A stretch of 64,000 bases of DNA from Climacium dendroides. Lineage: Eukaryota; Streptophyta; Bryopsida; Hypnales; Climaciaceae. Below, piece after piece: positions 46,501 to 57,419 of the stretch. The DNA is taken from assembly GCA_950106755.1 (NCBI GenBank), contig OX467082.1:34596001-34660000 (forward strand). The letters run 5' to 3'. The notes beneath the pieces are model-generated. The model worked only from the letters and a program-made list of their open reading frames with translations. It searched no databases and was not told where the DNA came from. Numbering within the stretch: position 1 is the stretch's first letter; each line of letters starts with the position of its first letter. Position numbers and translations under genes: made by a program.

Positions 46501-47480
46501 TAGATTTTCTATATTTACTCTAATTCAATTTTAAGAATGGAAGTCAAGTTTCAATAAAAATTAAGGATTCTTAAACTATAAATTTAATTATTTAATTTTA
46601 AAATTTAAATTTAACCCGTAGAGGCCCATTTTCCTGATTTTGGGCAAGTTCCTATAATATCAATTTTTAGTGAAACTTTTTGAAACTTTCTTGTAAGATA
46701 GGAAAATTTATTAGTTTTGTGGAAATATAATTTTTATTTCAATTGCTGCACAAAAGCAAAAGTTATTCCACAAAGTCCTAATTTTCAATTAGTGGGCAAA
46801 AAAAGAAATACACAAAAATTTAAACTTAAATTTAATTTTTTTCTTACAAATAATATTTTTTTCTACCTGTGAAACTTTGATTCATTTCATTTGGATTAGA
46901 CGATTAGTGATGTGAAAATTATGAACAATTTTGTTTTGTGGGCAAATGAATTTAAGCATCTTCATAAAAAACTAACTCATGGGACTCATTTCTGAATGCA
47001 ATTTTCACAATTTTTCAAAAAACATTGTTTCATGAGGTTAAATTTGCTTACAAAAACAATCTCACCATTGGAATTATGGTGTTTCAATCTTATCTTGGAG
47101 CTATTCACAATTTAGTTTTTCTTTCAATCTTGGACCTACTTCGACTTAACAATTTCTTAAAGAGTGAAAATTAAATGTGTTTTTAAAAAAAATCTTAAAC
47201 TCTCAACTTAATTCTTCAATACAAAAAACTTAACTTCAAAGTCCATAGTACAATTTTTTTTCTACAAATGGTGGTCAAAGTCATTTGAAATTGTAGGTCA
47301 ATGTTCAAAAAATATTCTTTTTTCCAACTTTGAATGTTGATATCTCTCAGTTTGTGTGGTCAAACTTCACAAAAATTTTACCACATGATCTCAAACAAGT
47401 GAATTATAAGATCCTGTGGTTAGATTTTGAAAAAAATATCTTCTAATTTTTTTAGGTGAACATGACAAAATGATAGTTTT
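43510..47480. mobile_element. Large foldback element (~4 kb) with ~850-bp inverted arms
   Basis: Left arm about 43510-44385 and right arm about 46625-47480 are reverse complements with moderate divergence. Matched blocks are TTGTTTGAGATCATGTGGTA (43596; inverted near 47385), TCTTTAAGAAATTGTTAAG (43848; inverted near 47140) and GAAATGAATCC (44020; inverted near 46985). The 2.2-kb centre has no recognised transposase; a 91-aa frame at 45505-45780 is of unknown meaning. Ends and target duplication are not resolved. T-runs of 13-14 bases occur at 43801-43830. Confidence 0.6.
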
Positions 47481-48589
47481 GAGTTGTTTTTGAGAAAATA
47501 GTAGCCTTGGGCCTTTAGGGATTAAATATCCATTGTTGGAAAAAACTTAATGTAGAAGATTCAAAGTTTGTTGATCTAATATGGCAAGGTAAAAATAAAA
47601 GTTTATTTTCACTTTGATTTCTAATATTCCACAATCTACCTAGTCAAAGTTTCTAAGAAAAGTTCTCTATACTTTTTTTTATTAGTTTAGAGTAATGAAT
47701 CATTCTTTAGGAGTCATTACAACACTTCCACCTCATGAGTGTAAATTCATCGTACAAAATGACTGTAATGAGTCATTCTCCAAGTGTTTGCCATGGGTGG
47801 TTTGCTTGTCATAGGTTGGTTTACCTTAGCGGCCCTTGAATAATTGATGTTGTATTTTGAACTTCGCTATGATCCCTATGCAATATGTTCACAAAATTGG
47901 CTAAAATTTGCTCCATTGCTGCTTAAAATTTTCAATAGCTAAAATTACATTGGAGAATATTCTTGAAAAATTAGATTTTTTCCAAGCCTCCAACAAACAA
48001 TAGAATTTGAGAGGCAATTTGCAACTTCCTTCACATTGGAACTAGCATCTATTTAGTTTGTTTGGTGTTATAGTACTCCCAATAAACCTTGACAACTTGC
48101 AAAATCCTTGCTTTTCTATGTTTTTTTTAATAGCTTACTAGTCTACTCACTCTCAGGGTTGTCAGAATGAAGTTGATGCCTGTTTGTCTTCGAGGTAGCA
48201 CATTGCACTAAATTCCATAAACTAGTTCTGGGATCACTCCTGCACATGTTCCTTCCAACTACCCTTTCCTCCCAACCACCCTTTCTGAATACTAAACCTG
48301 CTGTGAATCTTAAAAGAGCACTAAAATAGCTTCAACTTGTTTTTGGGGGTTGACATAAATTAAAGTCCTTTCTGTTCGTCTTGGATCCCACATAAAGTCC
48401 CGCCCCACTGACAAGCCTATGAGTGACATCAAAAGTACCTGCAAATCCCCAGAAAAACAAACACGAAAAAACTTGCAAGTTGGTCGATGATAGAAGTCAT
48501 TCGATACAGGCTCTGGAAGCATTGTGTGTCAGTGAGTGCCATAAGCTGAAGAAAATAAGTGGTCTCAGTTGAGAGATTATTCCGTATCA
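47481..48589. other. Spacer, no gene seen
   Basis: AT-rich sequence without a recognised domain. The short minus frame at 48310-48522 has no support. Confidence 0.4.
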
Positions 48590-49232
48590 TACAGGTTATT
48601 AGAGATTATTCTAATTTCAATAACTTAGCTTATGTTGGAGGTACATTGCAGAGGCATTCACGTTATTAGAGAATATTTCATAATGTCAATGCAGGGGAGT
48701 TTCATTGTTGTGGCATGTTTTGATTGGTTAAGGAGACTGAGGTAAATTAAGACTGACAATGCTCATTTTTTACCTTGCGCAAATTTTCAACATGGTGGGT
48801 ATGAAGTAGAAATGTTATTGGCTTTAGCAGTGAAAAACCTGAGAGAATCTCTACTACTACCAACCGGTATTAAGTTAGTTAGTGTGGATCCACCTAATTA
48901 ACATATTTAAATGAAGGAGACTTTGTGGCATGTTTTGATTGGTTGAACAATCAAAGAAGTCAATCGACTCAACTCTCGTTCATGCACATTATGTCCGATA
49001 ATTGCAAAGCAGGCCAAGTCATCAAAAATTATTGTTGCCTGCAGTTCAGTAGGTCTTCACCAATGATTATTTTTGATAACTTGACCTGCTTTATAATTAT
49101 CTAGTCCATACAGGTTATTAGAGCTTATGCCAGTTTCAATAACCGTTATTACTTAGCTTACGTTGGAGGTACATTCCAGAGGAATTCACGTTATTAGAGA
49201 ATATTCCATAAGCATTCAATAGCTCATTGTTA
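48590..49232 (+). repeat. Direct duplication of a ~115-bp block, ~515 bp apart
   Basis: Blocks at about 48590-48705 and 49106-49232 share CAGGTTATTAGAG, GTTGGAGGTACATT and TTCACGTTATTAGAGAATAT in the same order. A shorter block, GGCATGTTTTGATTGGTT, is repeated at 48713 and 48930. Confidence 0.6.
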
Positions 49233-49804
49233 TTGTGTTGCGCAGGATCGATGTTTTAGTTAGTTGTCGAGACTACAGGACGTTGAATTGGAATGATTTA
49301 ATCGATCCATCGAACTCGAACATCGAACCCTACAGGATGTTGAATTCGAATGATTGTATTACAGACATTGATTTTACAAATGAGGTGGGGTTGTGAGTGC
49401 GTGTTGTAAGTCCAATGGTATATTTTGATTCTTTCCAGTTTTTGAACGTAGTGTAACTTTTGTTATGGAGGATTCAGAGAAACACGTATTTCATGTTTTA
49501 GACCACCCACCCTGAAAAGGGCCACAAAGTCGGGGAATTCCGTCAATTTAATTAAGCGAAAGTGAAGTTCTGCCACATTTTCTGATCGACTGGAATACTC
49601 AACGATGCTGTATAATTGATTCATGCCAGCTAGGATCACCGTCAATGGCAAGAAAGTCAACTTGGCCTCAACCCACCCCAGCTAGCAATCACTCTCAGAA
49701 TTGAAAACTTACGTCTCAAAGGTCTCATTATCGTGTCAACAATATTCTGAAAATTTGCAATAATTACATACATTATTGCCTGCCCATACAACGGGTCGAA
49801 TCGT

Positions 49805-50198
49805 CAATTTCTTTAAATTGGCGGTATTCCACAAACCGAAATTAAATTGTGACACATCCAATCATCGTATCAATTCAATTCGTTAGAATGCCGAATTTGA
49901 AGAAACTGATCGACAGTGTTTTCATATTCTGGAACCTCAGATCCACACCTCGCTTACTTATTATAGCTCAGTACACCTAAATATTTTAGGAAGTCTCTTG
50001 ACATTCACACATATTTCTGATCCTTTCTGACGAATACGACCATCAGGCACAAGGTACCCCGAGTTACGGTTTTCTGCAACTTGTGAACTAGGTAAGCTAT
50101 TGAATTGAATTTCGCGACCAAGCTGCGGTTTACATTTCAGACCGCACGGTGTGAACCTAAAGGTTCCAAGTTGTGGAATACCGCCATTTTAACGAAAT
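49805..50198. mobile_element. MITE-like element, relative of that at 52356-52526
   Basis: The left end AATTTCTTTAAATTGGCGGT and the inverted right end at 50173-50198 (GGAATACCGCCATTTTAACG) pair imperfectly. The interior has CAGACCGCACGGTGTGAAC near 50140, matching CAGACCG.GCGGTCTGAA in the second element. It is non-coding. Confidence 0.5.
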
Positions 50199-51129
50199 AT
50201 CCGTTTCTGACGTAAAATTACATTACTTTCTCGATCAGCCAAGTGTACGAATACTGTATATGAGTTGCTTAATTTTGGAAAAAGAGGATCGATAACATAT
50301 GATCTGAGGCGAGATCAATTGCACGTCCTCAATGGGAATAGTATCGATCTTGCGTCCTCCATGCATTTGGTTTACAGGAACCAAGTATCTTGCATGACAC
50401 CTTTGCAACACTGCAATTCCTGCCAAACATTTCTACGAAATGCCATGAATATATATACTAACTGAAAACAATCGATTGTACGTTTTAGTTACCAGCAATA
50501 CATGTATGTGCTTTATTTACTTATTGCCAATTAGCAAAGCAGAAAACATACATACAGTATCATATCCAACTCATGTGTCTCATTTAATTACGTGAGTTTT
50601 CCAATATTAATTGAATCCCACTCAGACGTACTCACGCTGCCAGCTAGAAAATCTACATGCATCCACTAAATTGGCAACGTGTATTTACTTAAGATTTAGA
50701 GTTTCAGTCCGGTCCCTCGTCTAGCTTGCACAGATCGAGAGTGGACCACCACGCATGGGCTCCTGAATCAATCCGAACCTGCACAAGTTACAAGGAACAC
50801 AAAGTCAATGAGAATGTCCAGTTTCATCGGTCAACTGAACATCTACGACTTGAATGCATGATCGCGGCAGTAATCCATGCGAAACTAACACAATTACACT
50901 CTAAGTTCACAGACCGGATAGATTGAAAATCCTAACTGGAGTAGAATTTCAATGAGCTAGATGGCGCCATGGCAATTAATTCCTGCAGGCATGCTAGCGA
51001 ACGTGGACTTGATCCACATGCTTAGCTAGAGCTGCTGCAGAATTGTGAAGAGAATGCAAAGAATTGACGCATAGGCGTGCACAGGCGTGCACAGGCGTGA
51101 GAGATTTTGTAGATATTTACATGCGGCGT
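50199..51129. other. Non-coding flank 3' of the first glycine-rich gene
   Basis: No gene was recognised. Between about 50930 and 51060 the reverse complement resembles the 3' flank of the second glycine-rich gene near 55386-55500 (GCATTCTCTTCACA and AGTCCACGTTC). The inverted duplication therefore extends beyond the coding region. Confidence 0.5.
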
Positions 51130-51988
51130 TTAATTGTGGCCTCCGCCTCCGCCACCGCCGCCGCCGCCGCCGCCACCTCCGCCACCGCCACCGCCACCAC
51201 CACCTCCGCCACCTCCACCGCCACCGCCGCCACCGCCGCCACCGCCACCACCTCCGCTACCGCGACCACTTCCCCTTCCATTCCCATTGCCATAGCCATT
51301 TCCGTTTCCATAGCCATTACCACTACCATTGCCGTAGCCGCTTCCGTTTCCGTAGCCATTACCACTACCATTGCCGTAGCCGCTCCCGTTTCCGTAGCCA
51401 CTCCCATTTCCATAGCCATTGCCGTTCCCATTGCCATAGCCATTGCCGTTGCCGTAGCCATTGCCGTTGCCGTTTCCATTTCCATAGCCATTGCCGTTGC
51501 CGTAGCCATTGCCGTTGCCGTTTCCATTTCCATAGCCGTTGCCGTTGCCGTTGCCGTAGCCACCATAATCTTGAGTGCTCTTGGCTTTCTCAGATTTCTC
51601 AGAGGTCGTCTGCACAAAATTAATAAATGACAAGCCGATCACAACCAGAGGGTAGCTAGCTCATGAATTTCAAAAACTCGACCGGCCCAGCTAGCTCTCA
51701 GAAAATTCACGGCAAGTCGCTCACCGAATCAGGTACCAGATGGTGAAAGTAATCTCAAGAACATACAATGCATGCATCCAGCAGATTGATAGACAGAATA
51801 AATCCATGAATGAAGTGAAGAGCTAGCTTGAGGAAAGGTTGTGAGCTCACCTCAGCTGCAGCTGGGTTTTTGCTCTTCTTCTCCGTGAGCTGTCTTGCAA
51901 ATGTGGGCTGAACCAGACACATTTGGCAGACGAGGAGGACCGCCAGGAGAAGTAAGATTGCCCGGAAGCAGCTGCTGGAGGACGCCAT
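51130..51988 (-). CDS. Secreted glycine-rich protein, GRP-1 (two exons)
   Basis: Exon 1 is 51988-51851 (46 codons), intron 51850-51610 (GTGAGC...GTGCAG), exon 2 51609-51130; total 205 aa. The start lies in GACGCCATGGCT, a good plant context. Residues 1-31 form a signal peptide (MASSSSCFRAILLLLAVLLV, cleavage likely after PTFA), then a charged stretch with RQLTEKK. The mature part has many YGNGNG and YGNGSG units, a short RGSGRGS hinge, a run of 39 glycines and a terminal HN. Such proteins are usually secreted, often to the cell wall; the exact role is unknown. A paralogue lies at 54406-55108 in the opposite orientation, with its intron at the same position. Confidence 0.85.
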
Positions 51989-52063
51989 GGCTACGAACTA
52001 TTGATCGATCGAAGTCGATGAACGTTGGATCGGATGGTGAAATGGGGAGCACTCGGAGTTCAT

Positions 52064-52190
52064 AATATACATGCAGCGGGAAGGGCGGGGTCCGTGCATG
52101 AAGCTCTGTCACTACGGCCTAAGCATAGAGGAAATCTTGCTTGAGTGCTGGTAGGTACTGTACGTCGATGAGAAACCGCGTCGCGAAGAA
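52064..52190 (-). promoter_or_regulatory. GRP-1 core promoter and conserved upstream block
   Basis: A TATA box (TATATT on the minus strand, 52069-52064) lies about 76 bases above the ATG. Beyond it, 52171-52190 reads TTCTTCGCGACGCGGTTTCT on the minus strand. This block is identical to 54274-54293 in front of GRP-2, in the same orientation to the gene. CGCCCTTCCCGCTG just above the TATA box is also shared. Function is inferred from conservation. Confidence 0.6.
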
Positions 52191-52355
52191 AAATATAGCA
52201 AAAGGGGAATTGATGACATGAGCCCACTGGCCTCTACCTAGAAACCTTTTACTTTCTAGGTTCTAGGATCATGGACGGTTAACTGCATCGATCCGATCTC
52301 TGCCGTAGCAGCAAGCTATTTTCGATGGAGCTAATGTTGGACTAATTAAAACTGT

Positions 52356-52526
52356 GGGGAATTTCATTAAAATGGCAAATATTCTGTGACTTTGACATCC
52401 CACAGTTCAGACCGGGCGGTCTGAAATCTAGTACACTAATAGATTTCAGCCCGCTCGGTCTGAACTGTGGGAATGGCGCACTGTGAAAATGGCACATGGA
52501 ATATCGCCATTTTAATGAAATTCCCC
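52356..52526. mobile_element. 171-bp hairpin MITE
   Basis: The ends GGGGAATTTCATTAAAATGG and its exact inverse (52507-52526) enclose a second inner palindrome built on CCCACAGTTCAGACCG.GCGGTCTGAA. The whole folds into an almost complete hairpin. A GT dinucleotide flanks both ends, but no longer target duplication is clear. It is related to the element at 49805-50198. Confidence 0.7.
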
Positions 52527-53452
52527 GTAACTACATACAGTATGTCGCATCATGGATTGCAACGAATGTAATGGGAATCCCGATTAGTATGTAGTTTATA
52601 CTTAATCGGTCACGTCACGTGTGCTTGCTAACTATCTCTTATCGGGATTCTTACAGATCTTGAGTTTCTGCCGTCAGATCGACGTTCATCACACACTCAG
52701 GGAGATTAGTGATCGATCTCTGGTTAATTCCCGGATTGCCATTCCCGGTTAACACTGTTGCCAATAAGGATAGTTCAACCAACAAGAAAAGTTACACGTA
52801 CTGATCATTTAATTTGCCTTTTCGCAACTTAAGTTTCCCTGACTCCCCCCGGCCGTGCTAGAGCAAGAGTATTTAGGAAACTTCTGATACTTCCGAAAGG
52901 GAAACAAGGACGATTAATCTCCCTGCATGTGCATCAAGCTCAACGATGTCCATGTGGACGGTGTCAGATCGAAGTTGACTGAACTGCACGTACTGCCAAT
53001 TGCAAGAGTATCTCAGTTTTGAATTGAATTGATCCTTCACCGGTCGGTCTAGTAAGCTGGAGCTCATCAGGCAGGGCTCTTAGCTTGCTCACATGCAACC
53101 CGACCTCGCTGCTCCCCACCCGGACTTCCAGCTGGTGTGTCAGGTACTGTCCCTCATGATCTATTTATGTTCCACCCATCTCCTTGGACTTTCAGTGACC
53201 GCAATCATGTCGATCACTCCCCTGGACACAATAGATGTGCATTATATATGTACGTCAATTTCCACTCACCCTGTCGTCATCACGGAGCAAGTCCCAGTGG
53301 AAATGAGTTCGAACGCGATCGAGGTGGTGCATATGAAAAGTACTAAACTGGAACTAAGCGCATACCTGCAAATCTGAAGTCTGTCCCTGACAGAGAGCGA
53401 AGGATGCAATTTACAGCGCGCTCGGTTCCAACTTCCAACCGACTTGTTACTA
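52527..53452. other. Spacer between the two glycine-rich genes
   Basis: No coding domain was seen. Small frames on both strands near 53093-53628 overlap one another and lack support. Confidence 0.5.
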
Positions 53453-53996
53453 CCGTAGCCTGAGGTCACCGACCTTCGCCTCATTTGTGGAATATATAAC
53501 TCTTTCAAGTTGGGAGCCTGGCTTATTTTTAATTTATAAGTGAATTTGGCAATTATCAAATATTTTTTCTTAACTTTAACTTTAAGCAATCCTTCAAATA
53601 ACCTTGGAAGTTCAATAGTTTTCATCATTGCATATAAAAGTGATAGTTATGGATTTCAATGAATTCATTATTTTTCATAGTATCCTTGCTTTGTTATCAT
53701 TGCATATAAAAGTGATAGTTATGGATTTCAATGAATTCATTATTTTTTATAGTATCCTTGCTTTGTTATAAAGTTAGAGGAATGAATTTGGATGCCCACA
53801 TTATTTAGTAGACACATCCTACAATAGGATCATGTTGTAATTTGTAAATGTATCTTTTCCAACATTTTGACTTTTCTTGATGTTTAATTTTCCTTGAATT
53901 TTTCCTTGGATTTGACAAAGTGACTTAATCATTTCCAAACAGCTTCGGCTTCAAAAATTTTAATTATTTTTCGCCCAATGTGACCTCAGGCTACGG
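53453..53996. mobile_element. 544-bp TIR element flanked by TA
   Basis: The left end CCGTAGCCTGAGGTCAC (53453-53469) and the right end GTGACCTCAGGCTACGG (53980-53996) are exact 17-bp inverted repeats, with TA outside each end (53451-53452, 53997-53998). A TA duplication suits the Tc1/mariner superfamily. The interior is AT-rich and non-coding. It contains a recent 72-bp tandem duplication (53624-53695 and 53696-53767, nearly identical). Confidence 0.75.
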
Positions 53997-54273
53997 TATC
54001 TTGTATAAGTTACTCTTTTTCTGGGCCAGCCCTTAGCTTTTTCTAGGCCTTAGCTTTCCTAGGTCGACCTAACCTCAAATGCCTGTCTCCAAGGTCAGTG
54101 CCCAAGTATCTTACAGAAAAACTGCTTTTGTCCCATCTGTGATCCATAGCGAAATGATGTAGCATGGGATTTGCCGCAGATGACGAGCAGCGTGCTGGTT
54201 TGGTGACAGTCATGAGCTGTAGCGACAAGAAGCTGGTGAGGTTCATTAAATTCGCCTGCATGTTGTTGGTTTT

Positions 54274-54350
54274 TTCTTCGCGACGCGGTTTCTGATCTGC
54301 TCAAACGAGATCATTGCCACTCATCCATGCCGCCCTTCCCGCTGTATATT
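54274..54350 (+). promoter_or_regulatory. GRP-2 core promoter and conserved upstream block
   Basis: TATATT at 54345-54350 lies 56 bases above the ATG. The 20-bp block TTCTTCGCGACGCGGTTTCT at 54274-54293 is identical to one upstream of GRP-1. The spacing between block and TATA box is about 51 bases here and about 102 in GRP-1. Confidence 0.6.
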
Positions 54351-54405
54351 AGGAACTCGGGGAGCTCCCATTTCACCATCCCACTTCGATTGCTAGCTTG
54401 CAACC

Positions 54406-55108
54406 ATGGCTTCCTCCAGCGGCCTGCGGGCAATCTCGCTTCTCCTTGCGGTGCTTCTCATTTTTCAGATTTGTCTTGTTCAGCCTACTCTTGCACGAAA
54501 GCTCACGGAGAAGAAAAGCTCCGTCCCTGCCGAGGTGAGCTCACAAACCTTTCCTCAATCTAGCTAGCTCTTCACTGCAGTCATGGAGTCTATCAATCTG
54601 CTTGATGCACGCATACATTGTGCGTCCATAAATAAAGGTTTCCTTCATCTCGTGGTGTAATATATAATCTAATTCGGTGATCGGTTCGTCTTGATTTTTC
54701 TGAGAGTTGGGATTTCGATTCCATGTTGTTGGTATGATCGAGTTTCTGGTTGTGACTCATGGATGGGCGAATTCGTTTGTGCAGGTGAACTCTGATAAAG
54801 CCAAGAGCACTCAAGGCTATGGTGGCTACGGCAATGGCAACGGGAACGGAAACGGCTATGGCAACGGCAATGGCTATGGCAACGGCAATGGCTATGGGAA
54901 CGGGAATGGCTATGGAAACGGAAATGGCTATGGAAACGGAAACGGAAATGGCTATGGAAGGGGGCGCGGTAACGGTCGAGGTAGCGGGGGTGGCGGTGGC
55001 GGTGGAGGTGGAGGCGGTGGCGGTGGCGGTGGCGGAGGTGGAGGTGGAGGGGGCGGTGGCGGAGGAGGTGGTGGCGGTGGCGGTGGCGGTGGAGGGTGGA
55101 AGCCTTAA
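54406..55108 (+). CDS. Secreted glycine-rich protein, GRP-2 (two exons)
   Basis: Exon 1 is 54406-54534 (43 codons), intron 54535-54784 (GTGAGC...GTGCAG), exon 2 54785-55108; total 150 aa. The signal peptide is MASSSGLRAISLLLAVLLIF, with probable cleavage after PTLA, followed by RKLTEKKSS. Then comes KAKSTQGYGGYG, YGNGNG repeats, a GRGRGNGRGS hinge and 37 consecutive glycines, ending WKP. It differs from GRP-1 in having fewer YGNG units and no YGNGSG block, but signal, hinge, intron and promoter are shared. It is probably an extracellular structural or surface protein; this is inferred from the class. Confidence 0.85.
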
Positions 55109-55186
55109 ACCGCAGGTACAAATATATATACTCTCACGTCTCTGCATTTTTTACAGTCTTTGAATTGAATTGAAATATACAATCTT

Positions 55187-55575
55187 TGCATTTTTTGCAC
55201 TCTCTTGACAATGCTAGCTGCTGCGGAAGCATAGCTTGGCAGCAAGTTCCCAAGCACCGCCATGGCACCTCATTGAAATTAGACTACTGTAGTTTGTAGT
55301 GTCAATCTTTTGAACCTTAATTTATATCAAATGCTTCAAGGAACGCCGTTGTGTTTAGTGTTCCAGTGATTGCGTCAGTCGTAGAAGTTTTTGGCATTCT
55401 CTTCACAGTTTTTGGCTGCAGCTCAAGCTTGTGAACAGTTAATGAAGTCCACGTTCCCTTGGCATTGAAGCACTACCATGGTGTCTCATTGAATTAGACG
55501 ACTCTAGCTTGCATTACCAGTCCTCTTGATCTTCGATACATCGATCAAAACCTTCAAGGAGCGTTGTTGTGTACG
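55187..55575 (+). repeat. Diverged tandem duplication 3' of GRP-2
   Basis: Units at about 55187-55360 and 55388-55575 share, in order, CTCTCTTCACA/CTCTTGACA, a GCTGC block, CAAGCAC/GAAGCAC with CC.CCATGG, CTCATTGAA..TTAGAC and TTCAAGGA.CG..GTTGTGT. The second unit also matches the GRP-1 flank near 51000. An acceptor-like TTGTTTGTGCAG near 55655 could mark a 3'-UTR intron. Confidence 0.55.
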
Positions 55576-57045
55576 TTTAGTTTTGCATGGGCTGCCTCAT
55601 TCAATTGTAGCTATGGAGATTCTCATTGTTGTTGTTGTGTTTCTTGTTTGTGCAGTTTGGGATTTGATTCAGGAACATGTGGTGCTCCATTCTTTAAGGA
55701 AGACTTGATTTGCCGAGGATGGATTTGGGCTAGCTAGCTAGGGGTCTGAATCCTGAATCTTTGCTGTCGATCAATCCATTCAGTGCATGTCTTGTTAGCT
55801 GTGTGAGTACTTACGTACGTCTCTCTAAGTGAGATTCGGTGTTGGAAAACTCGTGTCCACGTACGTGACACTGATGAGTTGGATATGATGCTGTGATCGA
55901 ATTGAATTGAAAATGTCGTCTGCTTTGCCAATTGGCAATGTGTGAAATAAATCAACATTAATTGTTGAGAGTATTTCCGAACTCTCTCTGAGGATTGTGT
56001 AACTGCACAGTCTATCAAAATCTGCCGTAGTTGTGTACACGTGATTGGAAAATTTCCTTATGTGGGAGCGGGTTTAGGAGCTCAATTGGCCGTTTAGAGA
56101 GTGGTAATTAGGTGTCCGATCCATTGCATTTCATGATCTTATGTATGTTCGGATTGAAGTATTGCTGCTGTAAAAAATGTCAAGTCCTCGATCCTTCCAA
56201 TTCAGTCATCATATATTCGCTAGCTTCTTGACTGCCAAATCTGTGCATCAATGCTGTTTCGCGAGGCTGTTGTAATTTGTAATCCTACATGAAGTTTTAA
56301 TTAGTGACAGCATTAATTTTGATTCTGATATGGAGGATTATATATCCACATCTTATATACATATATACATATATATAGATAGATCATTTGATTCATTGGT
56401 TGCTGTTATCTTCTGGTTAGGCTTCATCCATTTGTAGGTGAATTTCGGATTGTTTAAAAAAACGATGCATGCACTGAATGTGATCCTCTACGTTACTGTA
56501 ATATATCTGGAATCCACGTTATTTCTTACAATAATCATCAGTTGTGCACAGTGCACACAAAACATCATAAGGATTTAATACCTTCTTTCAGTAGAAATGA
56601 TGCCGTGGCAACTTCAGTAATTTACAGTGGTACACGTGCAGTGCATGATTTTTTGCCACAAGATCCATCATCTTCATTTATATCAGAAGAATTGTAGTAT
56701 TGGTCCTAAGATCTTTGTTAAAAAAGAGTTTGATTCATTTTTACCTTCGGCTGGTTTCATCTTTGGTAAGGTAGTCTGCTGTAAAAGTGACCATTTAAGG
56801 GCTGGTCCACCTTTTTCATAGGTTTCCATGGAAAGAAATATTTTAGATCATTTTTCAGAGAAAAAAAATAGATGTGGAACTTAACATAAGTGGTTTTCAA
56901 TTTTTTCAAATATTGTTGAATTACTTGTAAATTCCAAAGATTTGGGGCACAAGCACTTATTTGTGACCGTAGAACTCCCATAACCCATCCACTTGCAACT
57001 TCTCAAGAGTTGTTAGGAAATTAAGGACAATGATTGGCTCTTACA
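55576..57045. other. Spacer, no gene seen
   Basis: Contains a TATATACA-type microsatellite at about 56350-56385 and no supported frame. Confidence 0.5.
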
Positions 57046-57052
57046 ATTTTAA

Positions 57053-57137
57053 AAAAACAATATTTTTCTCACTTCATTCAATGGCAAAAGTAAAAAACAA
57101 TATTTTTCTCACTTTATTCAATGGCTAAAGTGGTCTA
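57053..57137 (+). repeat. 40-bp tandem duplication
   Basis: Two copies of AACAATATTTTTCTCACTT.ATTCAATGGC follow each other. From 57255 to 57415 there is a second pair of units around CACAAAAT.CTA.CAATTTTGTG and AAAACACC.AAAA. Neither is coding. Confidence 0.65.
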
Positions 57138-57419
57138 TTTAAAAATCACCTCATCTCCATTCTCCCCCTAAAAATAGGGACAATTTGGGTGTTTTTAGAA
57201 TTATAGATTACCTTAAGTTATTGTTTGTAAAGATCACTTGAACTCTTCCGCAACCACAAAATACTATCAATTTTGTGGATGTTCTTCTCTCTTCCTCTCT
57301 CTATAGGTGTATTTTAGCTAAAAACACCTAAAACCATCAAAATACCACAAAATTCTACCAATTTTGTGTTATATATAGGTGTGTTTCAATTGAAAACACC
57401 CAAAATTGTCAAAATAAGC

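Noticed and set aside
51064..51630. Long plus-strand frames rich in Ala/Thr or Arg/His
   Set aside because: They are antisense to the glycine-rich repeats of GRP-1; the repeat keeps all frames open. Signal peptide and intron support the minus strand only.
54593..55147. Minus-strand frames over GRP-2
   Set aside because: Antisense shadows of the same repeat type.
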